The notes under the pieces are model-generated. The model ran no database searches. It had not been told where the DNA came from and saw nothing but the letters and a program-made list of their open reading frames with translations. Of a stretch of DNA of 25,868 bases, positions 18,383 through 25,860 are shown piece after piece. The position numbers and the translations under genes were made by a program. Source of the stretch: a virus; IMG/VR virus record IMGVR_UViG_3300043410_002046, positions 1-25,868 of that record. The stretch is one strand, 5' to 3'. Each line of letters starts with the position of its first letter. The first letter of the stretch is position 1.

Positions 18383-18934
18383 ATGCAAAAGACTATCGTG
18401 TCGGCGCTCGCTGTTCTTGCGTCGATGGCTGCAGCTTCGGCTGCTGACCTTCCAAGCAAGGCTGCACCGGCTTCTCCACTTCCTGCTTTCGCCGCTGGCG
18501 GATACTACGCAGGTGTTAATGTGGGCGCTAATGCAGATTCAGCACGCGTCTATTCTGGTGGTGCTGTTGCTGGCTGGAACGTCCTTCCGTTCCTCGCAGT
18601 AGAAGGTACATATGACCTTTCGCGCCCACAGGCTAAGGTCAACCGCGAATACAACTGGCAGAACACTGTCGCTGTAAACGCTGTGCCTCAGTACAAGGTT
18701 CCTGGCACTGATATCACTGCTTATGCAGTTGGTGGTATTGGTTATCGTTGGAACAGTGTATCTACAGTAGCGGATCATTCCGTTTATAACATCGGTGGTG
18801 GCCTCAAGTACGAGTTCGCAAAGAATCTTGAACTCGACGGCCGTTATCGTCGGATCGATGGCCTTCAGAAGAAAGATCGCACAAGCACTTCATCTGAAGA
18901 TCGTGTCACCTTCGGTGTGAACTACAAGTTCTAA
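18383..18934 (+). CDS. Omp25-like outer-membrane beta-barrel protein
   Basis: 183 residues. Signal peptide MQKTIVSALAVLASMAAASA, then ADLPSKAAP, the signature of rhizobial outer-membrane proteins. Alternating strands (GGYYAGVNVGAN, VAGWNVLPFLAVEGTYDL, YAVGGIGYRWN, NIGGGLKYEFAKNLELDGRY) end VTFGVNYKF with terminal Phe. It is about the size of an eight-stranded barrel. GC content and codon choice (GTC, CTC, CGC) differ from the AT-rich neighbours, consistent with capture from a host. It may alter the infected-cell surface, for instance for superinfection exclusion. AAGGAG lies upstream; its TAA overlaps the next ATG. Confidence 0.85.
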   Translation: MQKTIVSALAVLASMAAASAADLPSKAAPASPLPAFAAGGYYAGVNVGANADSARVYSGGAVAGWNVLPFLAVEGTYDLSRPQAKVNREYNWQNTVAVNAVPQYKVPGTDITAYAVGGIGYRWNSVSTVADHSVYNIGGGLKYEFAKNLELDGRYRRIDGLQKKDRTSTSSEDRVTFGVNYKF

Positions 18935-19362
18935 TGATTAGGAAAGCGACTCTGGAAGATCTAGAGTCGGTCCTGAAATTAGAGCAAACATTTGGCGCAG
19001 AGGCTTTTACAAAAAGGTCTTTGCGCCATTTTATTGAGAATGGATCGACACTGATCATTGAGGTAAAAGATAGCATAGCAGGTTATGCTATTGTTACCAA
19101 AAGAAAAGGCTCTAAAGTTGCTAGACTTTACAGCATTACAATAGCCGAAGAGCTCAGAGGCCGCGGCTATAGCAAACAACTCCTATCAGCTGCTGAGGAC
19201 CTGGCCCGACAATGGGGCCTTGCCGAGATGCGTCTGGAGGTGGCAGAATCTAACGAGGTGGCCAAAGGTCTCTATAATAGGGCACGTTACCATACATTCG
19301 ACCGGATCAACGATTACTACGCATCTGGTGAGGCTTGTCTAAGGCTTAAAACAGATTTGTAA
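18934..19362 (+). CDS. GNAT-family N-acetyltransferase
   Basis: 142 residues. MIRKATLEDLESVLKLEQ is a typical GNAT opening. RLYSITIAEELRGRGYSKQLL (64-84) carries the acetyl-CoA pyrophosphate motif (RGRGYS, 75-80), and LRLEVAESNEVAKGLYNRARY is the RimI-like fourth motif. It should acetylate an amine with acetyl-CoA; the substrate is unknown. Coupled to the Omp gene by a TAATG overlap. Confidence 0.88.
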   Translation: MIRKATLEDLESVLKLEQTFGAEAFTKRSLRHFIENGSTLIIEVKDSIAGYAIVTKRKGSKVARLYSITIAEELRGRGYSKQLLSAAEDLARQWGLAEMRLEVAESNEVAKGLYNRARYHTFDRINDYYASGEACLRLKTDL

Positions 19363-19369
19363 CAGAAAT

Positions 19370-19452
19370 GTTTCAATGTACAGGTCTTGAAACAAAAAAG
19401 TGGTTTTGTAACACACTTTGGCATATACTTTTGCCACAAGCCGTGATATGAT
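19370..19452 (+). promoter_or_regulatory. Promoter module B (copy of 3777-3835)
   Basis: TATACT (19424-19429), 17-bp spacer, TATGAT (19447-19452, preceded by TGA). Bases 19370-19428 match 3777-3835 at 55 of 59 positions. Here the upstream dyad is 7 bp (GTTTCAA / TTGAAAC). Confidence 0.8.
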
Positions 19453-19479
19453 CTATTCATGATCAAAGGAGACCAAATC

Positions 19480-19734
19480 ATGAAGTTCCAAAAAGACCTC
19501 TTCCAATACCACGGTGGTTACCTCACCTACGGCCCGAAGAATAAATTCATTGCTCGGTTCAAACATCGTGGTCCGGTTGGTAAGGCCGATTTTGTCCGCC
19601 TTTTGACCAAATACTACACAACTGAGATGTATTTCTCAAGCCTCGAGAATAATCTGGCACCGCTTCAAATTCTGATGAATGACGGTTACGTGACCTTTGA
19701 CTTCGAAAATCGCCGCTTCTCGGTGGCAAAGTAA
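19480..19734 (+). CDS. Hypothetical protein
   Basis: 84 residues, MKFQKDLFQYHGGYLTYG..., beta-rich and basic. ATG 19480 fits AAGGAGA at 19466-19472; ATG 19459 overlaps it. First gene behind promoter module B. The leader CTATTCATGATCAAAGGAGA is also found before 21439. No family recognised. Confidence 0.7.
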   Translation: MKFQKDLFQYHGGYLTYGPKNKFIARFKHRGPVGKADFVRLLTKYYTTEMYFSSLENNLAPLQILMNDGYVTFDFENRRFSVAK

Positions 19735-19745
19735 GGAGAATTGTT

Positions 19746-19859
19746 ATGACGACTTTTTGGTTCCCGATGCCTCAGGATGAGGAATTTGCTGGTGTGGTAA
19801 TCTACTGTGGTACCACTACAGACATTCCCTGCAACGCTTCTGTTATGATGATCCTCTAA
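19746..19859 (+). CDS. Small hypothetical protein
   Basis: 37 residues, MTTFWFPMPQDEEF...MMIL, preceded by AAGGAGA. The stop is followed within 12 nt by the next start. Too short for a family call. Confidence 0.5.
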   Translation: MTTFWFPMPQDEEFAGVVIYCGTTTDIPCNASVMMIL

Positions 19860-19871
19860 AGGAGATTGGCT

Positions 19872-20096
19872 ATGACTATCAAGGAAATCCGCAACGCTCT
19901 CGATTTTTTGGAATCGAACTACGAGATGGCTATGGACTCGAAAGCCCATGGTCTGGCTGATGCCCTTCGTGACAAGATTCTGGCTCTCCAGGATCAGTTG
20001 GTCAAGGCTATTGTGGCCGAAGATCCTTACACCACGGAGGCCGATGTTCGGTTCTTCGAGGGGTTCCCGGCCGAAGGCCGCAGGGGCTTTGCTTGA
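19872..20096 (+). CDS. Hypothetical helical protein
   Basis: 74 residues, MTIKEIRNALDFLESNYEMA..., strongly helical for the first 50 residues. ATG 19872 was chosen over TTG 19866; GGAGATTGGCT precedes it. Nearly the same leader (GGAGATTGGTT) precedes the next gene, a small duplication. Confidence 0.65.
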   Translation: MTIKEIRNALDFLESNYEMAMDSKAHGLADALRDKILALQDQLVKAIVAEDPYTTEADVRFFEGFPAEGRRGFA

Positions 20097-20109
20097 GAGG
20101 AGATTGGTT

Positions 20110-20304
20110 ATGACTGTCAAGTATCAAATTTCTGTAATGGAATCTGAACGTGGTTGGGGCCAAGATTATTGGACCGAAACGTTTGATACCTATGAAGAAG
20201 CAGAGAACCGTATTCGAGAAATTAATAGAAAGAATACGAGCTTAACTGCACCTAACTGGTATATGCAGGCAAGTGAAACAATTGAAGCAATCAAGGAGAA
20301 ATAA
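20110..20304 (+). CDS. Hypothetical protein
   Basis: 64 residues, MTVKYQISVMESERGWGQDYW.... The beta-hairpin then helix layout (TYEEAENRIREINRKN) resembles small phage proteins that end in a helix after a strand pair. AGGAGA lies upstream. Confidence 0.65.
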   Translation: MTVKYQISVMESERGWGQDYWTETFDTYEEAENRIREINRKNTSLTAPNWYMQASETIEAIKEK

Positions 20305-20305
20305 A

Positions 20306-20476
20306 ATGAGCAAGTTGACCGCATTTGAACGTGCTAGCCTTACGGCAGACTTCTTTGAGGCTTTTCTTAAAGCAACCTCATTGGTACTTGGTGCCGTGCT
20401 GATTTCAATGGCCTATCAATCCTGGGAAGTTGGGGTTGGTGTTGCCTCTTTAGTTTTCTTTGCAAAGTTGAAGTAA
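20306..20476 (+). CDS. Small membrane protein
   Basis: 56 residues. LVLGAVLISMAYQSW and VGVGVASLVFFA make two short hydrophobic stretches, so a hairpin in the membrane is likely. AAGGAG lies in the previous gene end. Confidence 0.6.
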   Translation: MSKLTAFERASLTADFFEAFLKATSLVLGAVLISMAYQSWEVGVGVASLVFFAKLK

Positions 20477-20477
20477 T

Positions 20478-20615
20478 ATGAAAGTTTATGTAGTTATAGA
20501 AGACGACCGTGGGATGGGTCCTACAATAGTAGGAGTTTACCGTACACTGGAAGCAGCCGAGGCAGCTCTCTACGGTGGCCATACTTGGGTAGTAGAGTGT
20601 GAACTGGAAGGATAG
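20478..20615 (+). CDS. Small hypothetical protein
   Basis: 45 residues, MKVYVVIEDDRGMGPTIVGV..., with a strand-strand-helix-strand pattern (EAAEAALYGG, then TWVVECELEG). Starts 2 nt after the previous stop. Confidence 0.6.
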   Translation: MKVYVVIEDDRGMGPTIVGVYRTLEAAEAALYGGHTWVVECELEG

Positions 20616-20619
20616 TGAT

Positions 20620-20838
20620 ATGCGTTGGAAGATTGAGCAATTCATTCATGAAGATGTTCGTTCTGATATACACGGCGATCTTTATGGTGTAGATCGTGCA
20701 GCTGATGCTATCGTAAACTTCGTATCTGCCGAGATCATCAGCCGTTTAAAGAGCGAGCTAGAATCAGCTCTTGGTTCTTATGGTGATGGTCTCTACGAAG
20801 CTATTGAGATCATTCAGGATCAATTCAAGGAGAAGTGA
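20620..20838 (+). CDS. Hypothetical helical protein
   Basis: 72 residues, MRWKIEQFIHEDVRSDIHGD..., acidic and amphipathic helical. AAGGA lies upstream. The frame from 20599 is too long; ATG 20620 fits the spacing. Confidence 0.65.
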   Translation: MRWKIEQFIHEDVRSDIHGDLYGVDRAADAIVNFVSAEIISRLKSELESALGSYGDGLYEAIEIIQDQFKEK

Positions 20839-20839
20839 G

Positions 20840-21160
20840 ATGGTCGACGTCCTGAAGATAATCGAGAATCTCAAGGCGAACCTGTGGGAGAAGTACGGTG
20901 ACGTCCTCAAGCGTGAGTGGACTCAGGACGACATCCACATGACTTACTACGCCGGAGACATTCTCGAGCGCCACGGCTACCAGTACAAAGTCTTCGACAA
21001 AGAAACTTACTACACTGAGAGAGCCATGCAGGCGGCCTTCATAGCTGGCTTGCGTGTTGGTCGCGTTGAAGCTAATAGAATTGCTGAGAACATTGTGGAA
21101 AATCGTATCGCAAGTGCAATTGCTTGCTTAAAAGGAGATCGTGATGGCTCGGATTGGTAA
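20840..21160 (+). CDS. Hypothetical protein with GC-rich 5' half
   Basis: 106 residues, MVDVLKIIENLKANLWEKYG.... The ribosome-binding site AAGGAGA overlaps the preceding gene end. The first 55 or so codons use GAC, CTC, GTC and TAC heavily, unlike the AT-rich neighbours and its own second half, hinting at a mosaic origin. The second half (AAFIAGLRVGRVEANRIAENI) is helical. No family recognised. Confidence 0.65.
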   Translation: MVDVLKIIENLKANLWEKYGDVLKREWTQDDIHMTYYAGDILERHGYQYKVFDKETYYTERAMQAAFIAGLRVGRVEANRIAENIVENRIASAIACLKGDRDGSDW

Positions 21161-21353
21161 AGACGTACTTACAGGTCCCGTTGAATCGCATAGCTACGAT
21201 AGGTGGTCGTTTGATAAGTTCTTGGATGAGATTATCCATCTGTCAGAGATCGACGAGGTGCCCGGTATCCGTGAAGCCAGACAGAAGCTTATTAAGGTAA
21301 TGTGGGAAAAGTATCCAGTCGACTGTCAGGCTATTGGTCTAAAAGGTAACTAA
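21144..21353 (+). CDS. Hypothetical protein
   Basis: 69 residues, MARIGKDVLTGPVESHSYDR.... AAAGGAGA lies upstream inside the previous gene; overlap 17 nt. Ends with LIKVMWEKYPVDCQAIGLKGN. Confidence 0.6.
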   Translation: MARIGKDVLTGPVESHSYDRWSFDKFLDEIIHLSEIDEVPGIREARQKLIKVMWEKYPVDCQAIGLKGN

Positions 21354-21365
21354 ACTGGTTACACT

Positions 21366-21411
21366 TGTAACACACTTTGGTATTTACAGGGCCGATTTTT
21401 TATGGTAAGAT
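21366..21411 (+). promoter_or_regulatory. Promoter module C (partial copy)
   Basis: TTTACA (21383-21388), 17-bp spacer, TAAGAT (21406-21411, preceded by TGG). The 22 bases before the spacer (TGTAACACACTTTGG...) match module B at 20 positions; the farther upstream dyad is missing. Confidence 0.78.
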
Positions 21412-21438
21412 CTATTCATGATCAAAGGAGACTATATC

Positions 21439-21627
21439 ATGATTAATGACCTGATTGAGAAAGCCGAACGGATCGAATCCATTATCCGTCGTACCAATAC
21501 CTTTGGTAAATCCAAGGAAGACATTCTTTTGGAATTTGAATTCATGGCTCAGGATCTCCGCAAACAGGCAGATCGTCTTGTGGAACAAATGGAGAAAGAA
21601 CATGAGTATTCCAAGCAGTTTGCCTGA
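21439..21627 (+). CDS. Hypothetical coiled-coil protein
   Basis: 62 residues, MINDLIEKAERIESIIRRTN..., helical with heptad spacing. ATG 21439 follows AAGGAGA (21425-21431); ATG 21418 overlaps that site. First gene behind promoter module C. Confidence 0.68.
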   Translation: MINDLIEKAERIESIIRRTNTFGKSKEDILLEFEFMAQDLRKQADRLVEQMEKEHEYSKQFA

Positions 21628-21877
21628 AGGTGTGGATCCGGATAAAACATGGACAGAATTGTATAAAGGTAAATCCTACATTGTCTGGCACGGTTGCCCA
21701 TTTGATCGCGGTATGTCTGACAGTTGGTACAGCCGTCCATGTAATCCTCACTATTGGCCACAAGACTCTCTTATTGGAAAACGAGTCGGTATTGAGGATA
21801 TGACTGAAGAAGAAATTGAAGCATATCGCGCAGGTTATGCTTTTAATGAAGAGCTCGGTGGAAAGAAGGTATACTGA
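21602..21877 (+). CDS. Hypothetical protein
   Basis: 91 residues, MSIPSSLPEGVDPDKTWTEL.... Has CPFDRGMSDSWYSRPCNPHYWP, rich in Trp, Cys, Pro and His, then an acidic helix TEEEIEAYRAGYAFNEEL. GGAGAAAG lies within the previous gene, and the frames overlap by 26 nt. Confidence 0.68.
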   Translation: MSIPSSLPEGVDPDKTWTELYKGKSYIVWHGCPFDRGMSDSWYSRPCNPHYWPQDSLIGKRVGIEDMTEEEIEAYRAGYAFNEELGGKKVY

Positions 21878-22065
21878 TGAAGTACATTGCTAAGCCAAAA
21901 CTGAACAATACTCTCGGTCAGAAGACTTTTGATTCCATTAAGGAAGCGGTAAATTATCTTGAAGATGTTACCGGTTATAAGATGGATTTCGTGGTCGATC
22001 GTCAAACAAAACAGAAGACTTACGACTGGGAACTCGTTGGTAAACTCATTCGTGTGGAGGAATAA
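21877..22065 (+). CDS. Hypothetical protein
   Basis: 62 residues, MKYIAKPKLNNTLGQKTFDSI..., basic. ATG shares the A of the previous stop (TGATG). No domain recognised. Confidence 0.65.
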   Translation: MKYIAKPKLNNTLGQKTFDSIKEAVNYLEDVTGYKMDFVVDRQTKQKTYDWELVGKLIRVEE

Positions 22066-22401
22066 GTGACTACACAATTCAATACAGCTTGTCTTAAAAA
22101 CTTTGCCAAGCTTTCACTGGTAACTATTGCAGTGCTATCTAGCACTCTCGGTCTTCGCACTGAGTTAACTATTATTCTCGGCGATGTTTTTGTAGCTACG
22201 TGGTGTGCAATTGCATGGGTGCTCATTATGATTGCCGTGCTTTCATACTACAAAGCTAAGACTGATGTTGAACTTGAGGTCTTCCGCGAGAATGAGCGTA
22301 ACCGCCATTTACTCGGTTTGCCGCCAATCGGTACTAACAATGCAATTTATTCTGAAGACCTTAAGCCAGGTCAACCCGTATTTTTGAGGGAAACAGAATA
22401 A
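22066..22401 (+). CDS. Two-helix membrane protein with GTG start
   Basis: 111 residues. Hydrophobic helices FAKLSLVTIAVLSSTLG and VFVATWCAIAWVLIMIAVLS, then a long charged tail (DVELEVFRENERNRHLL). The GTG follows the previous stop directly, with GAGGAAT as ribosome-binding site. Confidence 0.7.
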   Translation: MTTQFNTACLKNFAKLSLVTIAVLSSTLGLRTELTIILGDVFVATWCAIAWVLIMIAVLSYYKAKTDVELEVFRENERNRHLLGLPPIGTNNAIYSEDLKPGQPVFLRETE

Positions 22402-22427
22402 ATAGTATATCTAATTAGGAGGTTACT

Positions 22428-22625
22428 ATGTCTGCATATGCTTTCAAGGTGGTCTACAACGTGAAACACATCGACAAGAAGTCGGCGCTGTATGGCCTTG
22501 TTTCTTTTGATCAAACTTGTAAGTTTGCTTCCCTTAAAGAAGCATTTAAGTTTGCTCGTGAGATGCAAAATAAGCGTACCTCCAAGATCCAAGTGGTCGG
22601 AATGCCGATCATTGAACGCCTCTAA
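22428..22625 (+). CDS. Hypothetical protein
   Basis: 65 residues, MSAYAFKVVYNVKHIDKKSAL..., strand-helix-strand with a basic helix FKFAREMQNKRTSK. Strong AGGAGG 5 nt upstream. Confidence 0.68.
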   Translation: MSAYAFKVVYNVKHIDKKSALYGLVSFDQTCKFASLKEAFKFAREMQNKRTSKIQVVGMPIIERL

Positions 22626-22635
22626 GGAGAGTACC

Positions 22636-22914
22636 ATGCGTAAGGTAGTATTAGCACTAGCAGCTGTTATCATGGCCACCCCAGCTATGGCCGATTGGCG
22701 CCACCATTACCGTGCGCCACCGCCTCGAGTACAGCAGCACCACCGTGGTATTAATCCATGGGTGGCTGGTGCCATTGGACTTGGGGTTCTTGGTGCTGGT
22801 AGCTATTACTACTATAATAATCGCCGCTGTTGGAATGAACCAATGGTTGACTATTATGGCCGCCAGGTGTATGATAATTATGGTCGACCTATGGTTCAAC
22901 GTTTCTGCGAGTAA
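22636..22914 (+). CDS. Small exported Gly/Tyr/Arg-rich protein
   Basis: 92 residues. Signal peptide MRKVVLALAAVIMATPAMA; then DWRHHYRAPPPRVQQHHRG; a glycine-rich hydrophobic segment WVAGAIGLGVLGAGSYYYYN; and a Tyr-rich end. It resembles small exported proteins common in rhizobia. It would reside in or on the periplasmic side of the membrane. AAGGAGA upstream. Confidence 0.7.
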   Translation: MRKVVLALAAVIMATPAMADWRHHYRAPPPRVQQHHRGINPWVAGAIGLGVLGAGSYYYYNNRRCWNEPMVDYYGRQVYDNYGRPMVQRFCE

Positions 22915-22929
22915 TAAGAGACCTTTGTT

Positions 22930-23265
22930 ATGAATATCATTACCAAATATCACACGGGCCATACGTTTTGGGTTCCTCGAGTACTTAAAGAAGTAAGTCA
23001 AGAAGAACTTGTATTCGAAGGTGAAACTTGGTATAAGGATATTGAAACATATGTTCCTTACGCTAAACTCAAGAAGATTGTATGCATCGATATCCATATC
23101 GGTCGCGTAACTCGTATTGTTTATGGAGTTAAAAATGTTGGTGATGCATCTGAGGAACTTACTAAGTTCTATCCAGAAGCAAATATCAATGACTATACTG
23201 AGGAAGAAGCTATGGCTATCGCAGAAGAGTACGCAGAGCAGAATAAAGAATACTTTGGTAACTAA
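22930..23265 (+). CDS. Conserved phage hypothetical protein
   Basis: 111 residues starting MNIITKYHTGHTFWVPRVLKE (1-21); the FWVPRV segment recurs in short phage proteins. Acidic helical C-terminus (TEEEAMAIAEEYAEQNKEYF). Precedes tRNA-Gln by 3 nt. Confidence 0.7.
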   Translation: MNIITKYHTGHTFWVPRVLKEVSQEELVFEGETWYKDIETYVPYAKLKKIVCIDIHIGRVTRIVYGVKNVGDASEELTKFYPEANINDYTEEEAMAIAEEYAEQNKEYFGN

Positions 23266-23268
23266 TAT

Positions 23269-23343
23269 TGGGGCATCGTCTAATCGGTAGGACAGCTGAC
23301 TTTGACTCAGTCAATCGTGGTTCGAGTCCATGTGCCCCAGCCA
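23269..23343 (+). tRNA. tRNA-Gln(TTG), isolated
   Basis: Acceptor TGGGGCA / TGCCCCA, stem GCTGA / TCAGT with loop CTTTGAC (anticodon 23302-23304), G73, CCA. Lies 12.9 kb from the array, inside a run of small protein genes. Confidence 0.95.
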
Positions 23344-23359
23344 ACTTTAGGATTATATT

Positions 23360-23536
23360 ATGACAAGTGAAGATAAGAAAATAATTATTTGCATGCCAAT
23401 TGTTCTTACTGTTTGGTTTAGTTTTCTTTATTGGTTGTCAACTATTTCTCCATGGGTAGTTGGAACTGCACTTGGAGTAGTTTTTATGCTTGCTATGTTT
23501 ATGGGCATGGCTGATGGAGACGATAGTGTTGAATAG
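23360..23536 (+). CDS. Small two-helix membrane protein
   Basis: 58 residues: IIICMPIVLTVWFSFLYWLS and WVVGTALGVVFMLAMFMGM, with an acidic tail ADGDDSVE. TTAGGA upstream. Confidence 0.65.
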   Translation: MTSEDKKIIICMPIVLTVWFSFLYWLSTISPWVVGTALGVVFMLAMFMGMADGDDSVE

Positions 23537-23551
23537 AACGGAAGTGAAGTG

Positions 23552-23812
23552 ATGAACGAAGAGCTAATCCAAAAACTTGCAATCAAATCTGGATTTAAGA
23601 AATACAAAAATGATGATGGTCTCTATTCTCCGTATATCGAGGGATATGATCTTAATGATGAGCTTGAGGAGTTTGCTGAGCACATCATCAAAGAATGTAT
23701 GAACAGAATTTCTAAGTGGGATACATTCATTATTGAAGATGACGTCATCCATCATTCTAATATAGCAGATGATATTAATAAAGATTTGCGAGAACATTTT
23801 GGAGTCAAGTGA
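23552..23812 (+). CDS. Hypothetical phage protein
   Basis: 86 residues, MNEELIQKLAIKSGF..., acidic, with EEFAEHIIKECMNRIS helix. ATG 23552 preferred to GTG 23549. The MNEELI..LA..SGF opening is frequent in short phage proteins. Stop overlaps the next start (TGATG). Confidence 0.68.
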   Translation: MNEELIQKLAIKSGFKKYKNDDGLYSPYIEGYDLNDELEEFAEHIIKECMNRISKWDTFIIEDDVIHHSNIADDINKDLREHFGVK

Positions 23813-24096
23813 TGAAGATCTGCTCATCCTGTAAGTACTCATTCCCCTACCAGCACAGCCGTGAGTGGAACGATGAGATGCAAAAAGCCTACGAGGAAGA
23901 AGTAGCCAGCAACAAAGCTCTCTTTGAAGACACGGAGAGCTGGGCTTATAAACCTTTCCCAAGGTTCTTCTGGCATGATATCAAAGCTGCTTACGACGCC
24001 GAAGAAGATAAGAAAGCTAATTACATTACATGTAAGTGTATGCCTACCTATGCTCAACGAAAGAAAGATGACTCTTGTGGTCAATGGAGTAAATAA
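23812..24096 (+). CDS. Hypothetical zinc-ribbon-like protein
   Basis: 94 residues. C4-x2-C7 near the start and C74-x-C76 plus C89 near the end could bind zinc, with a charged helical middle. Overlaps both neighbours by 1 nt (TGATG, TAATG). Function unknown. Confidence 0.66.
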   Translation: MKICSSCKYSFPYQHSREWNDEMQKAYEEEVASNKALFEDTESWAYKPFPRFFWHDIKAAYDAEEDKKANYITCKCMPTYAQRKKDDSCGQWSK

Positions 24097-24329
24097 TGTC
24101 TGACGAATACTTTGATATTGCTATTATTAACTTTGACAAATACATTCTTCACGGTCGTATTGTAGATGCTGAGAATCCGTGGGATGATGAAACTTTTGAT
24201 TACAGAGTTCGTAATGAAAAGTATATTGAACAAATTCTTACAGATGATCAAAAGAGATTGGTATGGGAACTCGAAGACCGCCATCGTCGTGAACGTGATG
24301 AATTGCTCTCTAGTTTTGTGGTGCGATAA
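24096..24329 (+). CDS. Hypothetical protein
   Basis: 77 residues, MSDEYFDIAIINFDKYILHG..., acidic N-terminal half and a basic helix WELEDRHRRERDELLSS at the end. Start and stop both overlap neighbours by one base. Confidence 0.66.
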   Translation: MSDEYFDIAIINFDKYILHGRIVDAENPWDDETFDYRVRNEKYIEQILTDDQKRLVWELEDRHRRERDELLSSFVVR

Positions 24330-24520
24330 TGTTGGATAAAATGCGGGAACTAGTACTTGAGTATCGCGATGAGTTCGGTCTCCTTCCAGCTAGGAAGATG
24401 GCTAGAGATCAGATGCTTGAGGAAGCATTAAGTAATCTTACTGAATTAGATTTGACAACTTCAGAGAAAGTTGATAGAATCATTACAGTCCTTAAACTTA
24501 TGAACATGAAGGTGGACTGA
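24329..24520 (+). CDS. Hypothetical helical protein
   Basis: 63 residues, MLDKMRELVLEYRDEFGLLP..., wholly helical by inspection. Coupled to both neighbours. Confidence 0.66.
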   Translation: MLDKMRELVLEYRDEFGLLPARKMARDQMLEEALSNLTELDLTTSEKVDRIITVLKLMNMKVD

Positions 24521-24813
24521 TGATTGAGCCACTAAAGTTTACCGATCTTGGTTCCTTCGCAGAGTTTTCTACTATGGAGGAAATGTATCGTCTTCGTCAG
24601 AAAGTGGAAAAACTCGAGTCTGGTCCAGGTGGCATTATGGAGATGAAGCAGACCATTGCTAATAAAGAAGCTGAGATTGCAAAGCTTGAAGAAGAGCTAC
24701 TTGAATGGAAAGCTCGAGCAGTTAGTTTGTTTAACATGGTTCCTGGTGACGTCACAGTTGGTGAATTGAAAAATGCAAAAGATGCTATCTTGAAAGAGCT
24801 AGGAAATAAGTGA
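24520..24813 (+). CDS. Hypothetical coiled-coil protein
   Basis: 97 residues. RLRQKVEKLESG and MKQTIANKEAEIAKLEEELLE form a clear coiled coil in the middle; the tail GDVTVGELKNAKDAILKEL is helical. TGATG at both ends. Confidence 0.68.
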   Translation: MIEPLKFTDLGSFAEFSTMEEMYRLRQKVEKLESGPGGIMEMKQTIANKEAEIAKLEEELLEWKARAVSLFNMVPGDVTVGELKNAKDAILKELGNK

Positions 24814-25022
24814 TGGAATATAGTATTGAAGATAGTAAACTCAGCTTGAACTCGCCACGTGTATATACGCTTGGCGCTATTCCCCAAGCAGTAGGTTATT
24901 GGCAGTTACCTGGAGCTGATAAAGGAATGAGTATTCAGTATTCTGCTTGGAAGAAGCCACGTTGGCTGACTATCAAGATGATGTGGTGGATCTTTGAGTG
25001 GAAGTGGATTGGGGCTGAGTAA
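24813..25022 (+). CDS. Hypothetical protein
   Basis: 69 residues, MEYSIEDSKLSLNSPRVYTL..., with a Trp-rich end (WKKPRWLTIKMMWWIFEWKW). Coupled by TGATG and TAATG. Confidence 0.62.
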   Translation: MEYSIEDSKLSLNSPRVYTLGAIPQAVGYWQLPGADKGMSIQYSAWKKPRWLTIKMMWWIFEWKWIGAE

Positions 25023-25180
25023 TGAGAATCAATAAGCGATGGACGATCGAATATATCGGTTGGAAAGGTTCGCTGTTCATTTGGAATGATTTTCGTTTGA
25101 ACGGTGCTGGATCCATGTATGGCTATTCTCCATATAACTGTTGGAGACTTGGTCCTGTTATCTTAAAGAGGTATGTGTGA
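25022..25180 (+). CDS. Small hypothetical protein
   Basis: 52 residues, MRINKRWTIEYIGWKGSLFI..., basic and aromatic-rich. Its ATG overlaps the previous TAA and its TGA overlaps the next ATG. Confidence 0.6.
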   Translation: MRINKRWTIEYIGWKGSLFIWNDFRLNGAGSMYGYSPYNCWRLGPVILKRYV

Positions 25181-25383
25181 TGACAGATGAACAAGATTAT
25201 GATGTCGTGATCGCCACTCTCCAGAAACATCACGATGTTCTATCAAAAATGGATGAGAACGATTTTCTAGGATTTGGTATCATGCAACAGATTCGTATGC
25301 AACATTGCTATGAATTAAAGATGGCCATGCAGGTTTGGCAAAATTATAAGAAAGCTAACCCACATCAGTTTGAATGGGAGTGA
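25180..25383 (+). CDS. Hypothetical protein
   Basis: 67 residues, MTDEQDYDVVIATLQKHHDV..., helical. ATG 25180 chosen over the longer frame from 25141, which would overlap the preceding gene. Confidence 0.64.
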   Translation: MTDEQDYDVVIATLQKHHDVLSKMDENDFLGFGIMQQIRMQHCYELKMAMQVWQNYKKANPHQFEWE

Positions 25384-25386
25384 GTG

Positions 25387-25578
25387 ATGAATGAAGAAGA
25401 AAACAAGAAAGTATCACTGGCTGAACAGATTGCCAATGAGATTGTTTCTGTACAGCCAATGTCTAGCGATCTTATCAAAGAGTTATATGAACAGTCTATG
25501 ACTAGAGAAGAACTCAAGAAACAAGGCTATAAACCAGTTTCTCGTTTTGGATTGATGTGGGTGAAAGATAATGAATGA
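25387..25578 (+). CDS. Hypothetical protein
   Basis: 63 residues, MNEEENKKVSLAEQIANEIV..., acidic and helical; ends GYKPVSRFGLMWVKDNE. Starts 3 nt after the previous stop. Confidence 0.64.
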   Translation: MNEEENKKVSLAEQIANEIVSVQPMSSDLIKELYEQSMTREELKKQGYKPVSRFGLMWVKDNE

Positions 25579-25663
25579 TCGTAAACTTTGGATGTGGTAT
25601 GAACCATATTACTGTATGTTCTATGGTACATCTATATTTCAATTTGAAACGGAATTTAAGTGA
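25571..25663 (+). CDS. Very small hypothetical protein
   Basis: 30 residues, MNDRKLWMWYEPYYCMFYG..., aromatic-rich. Overlaps the previous gene by 8 nt and the next by one base. Supported by packing rather than by similarity. Confidence 0.45.
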   Translation: MNDRKLWMWYEPYYCMFYGTSIFQFETEFK

Positions 25664-25860
25664 TGACAGAAGTCAAATCGATCAGAAAAGCAACAACTCT
25701 TTTTGATGAGAATAGAGATGGTCCGCTAACAGATCAGGAACTGTATGATCTGAAACTTTATTCTTTTCAATTTCTACTAGATGATGGTGATACTGGTAGG
25801 ATGGCTTTGCTATTGAATAAGCTGATCGATATGATTGAAGAACTGAAGAGGGATAAATGA
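25663..25860 (+). CDS. Hypothetical protein
   Basis: 65 residues, MTEVKSIRKATTLFDENRDG.... NRDGPLTDQELYDLKLYSF recalls an EF-hand loop plus helix, but only one such loop exists and the match may be chance. Coupled at both ends. Confidence 0.6.
   Translation: MTEVKSIRKATTLFDENRDGPLTDQELYDLKLYSFQFLLDDGDTGRMALLLNKLIDMIEELKRDK

Noticed and set aside
19801-19850. Promoter before 19872 (TATGAT near 19843)
   Set aside because: No acceptable -35 at 16-18 bp spacing.
25663-25860. Calcium-binding EF-hand protein
   Set aside because: A single partial loop (DENRDGPLTDQE) is too little to support the call.
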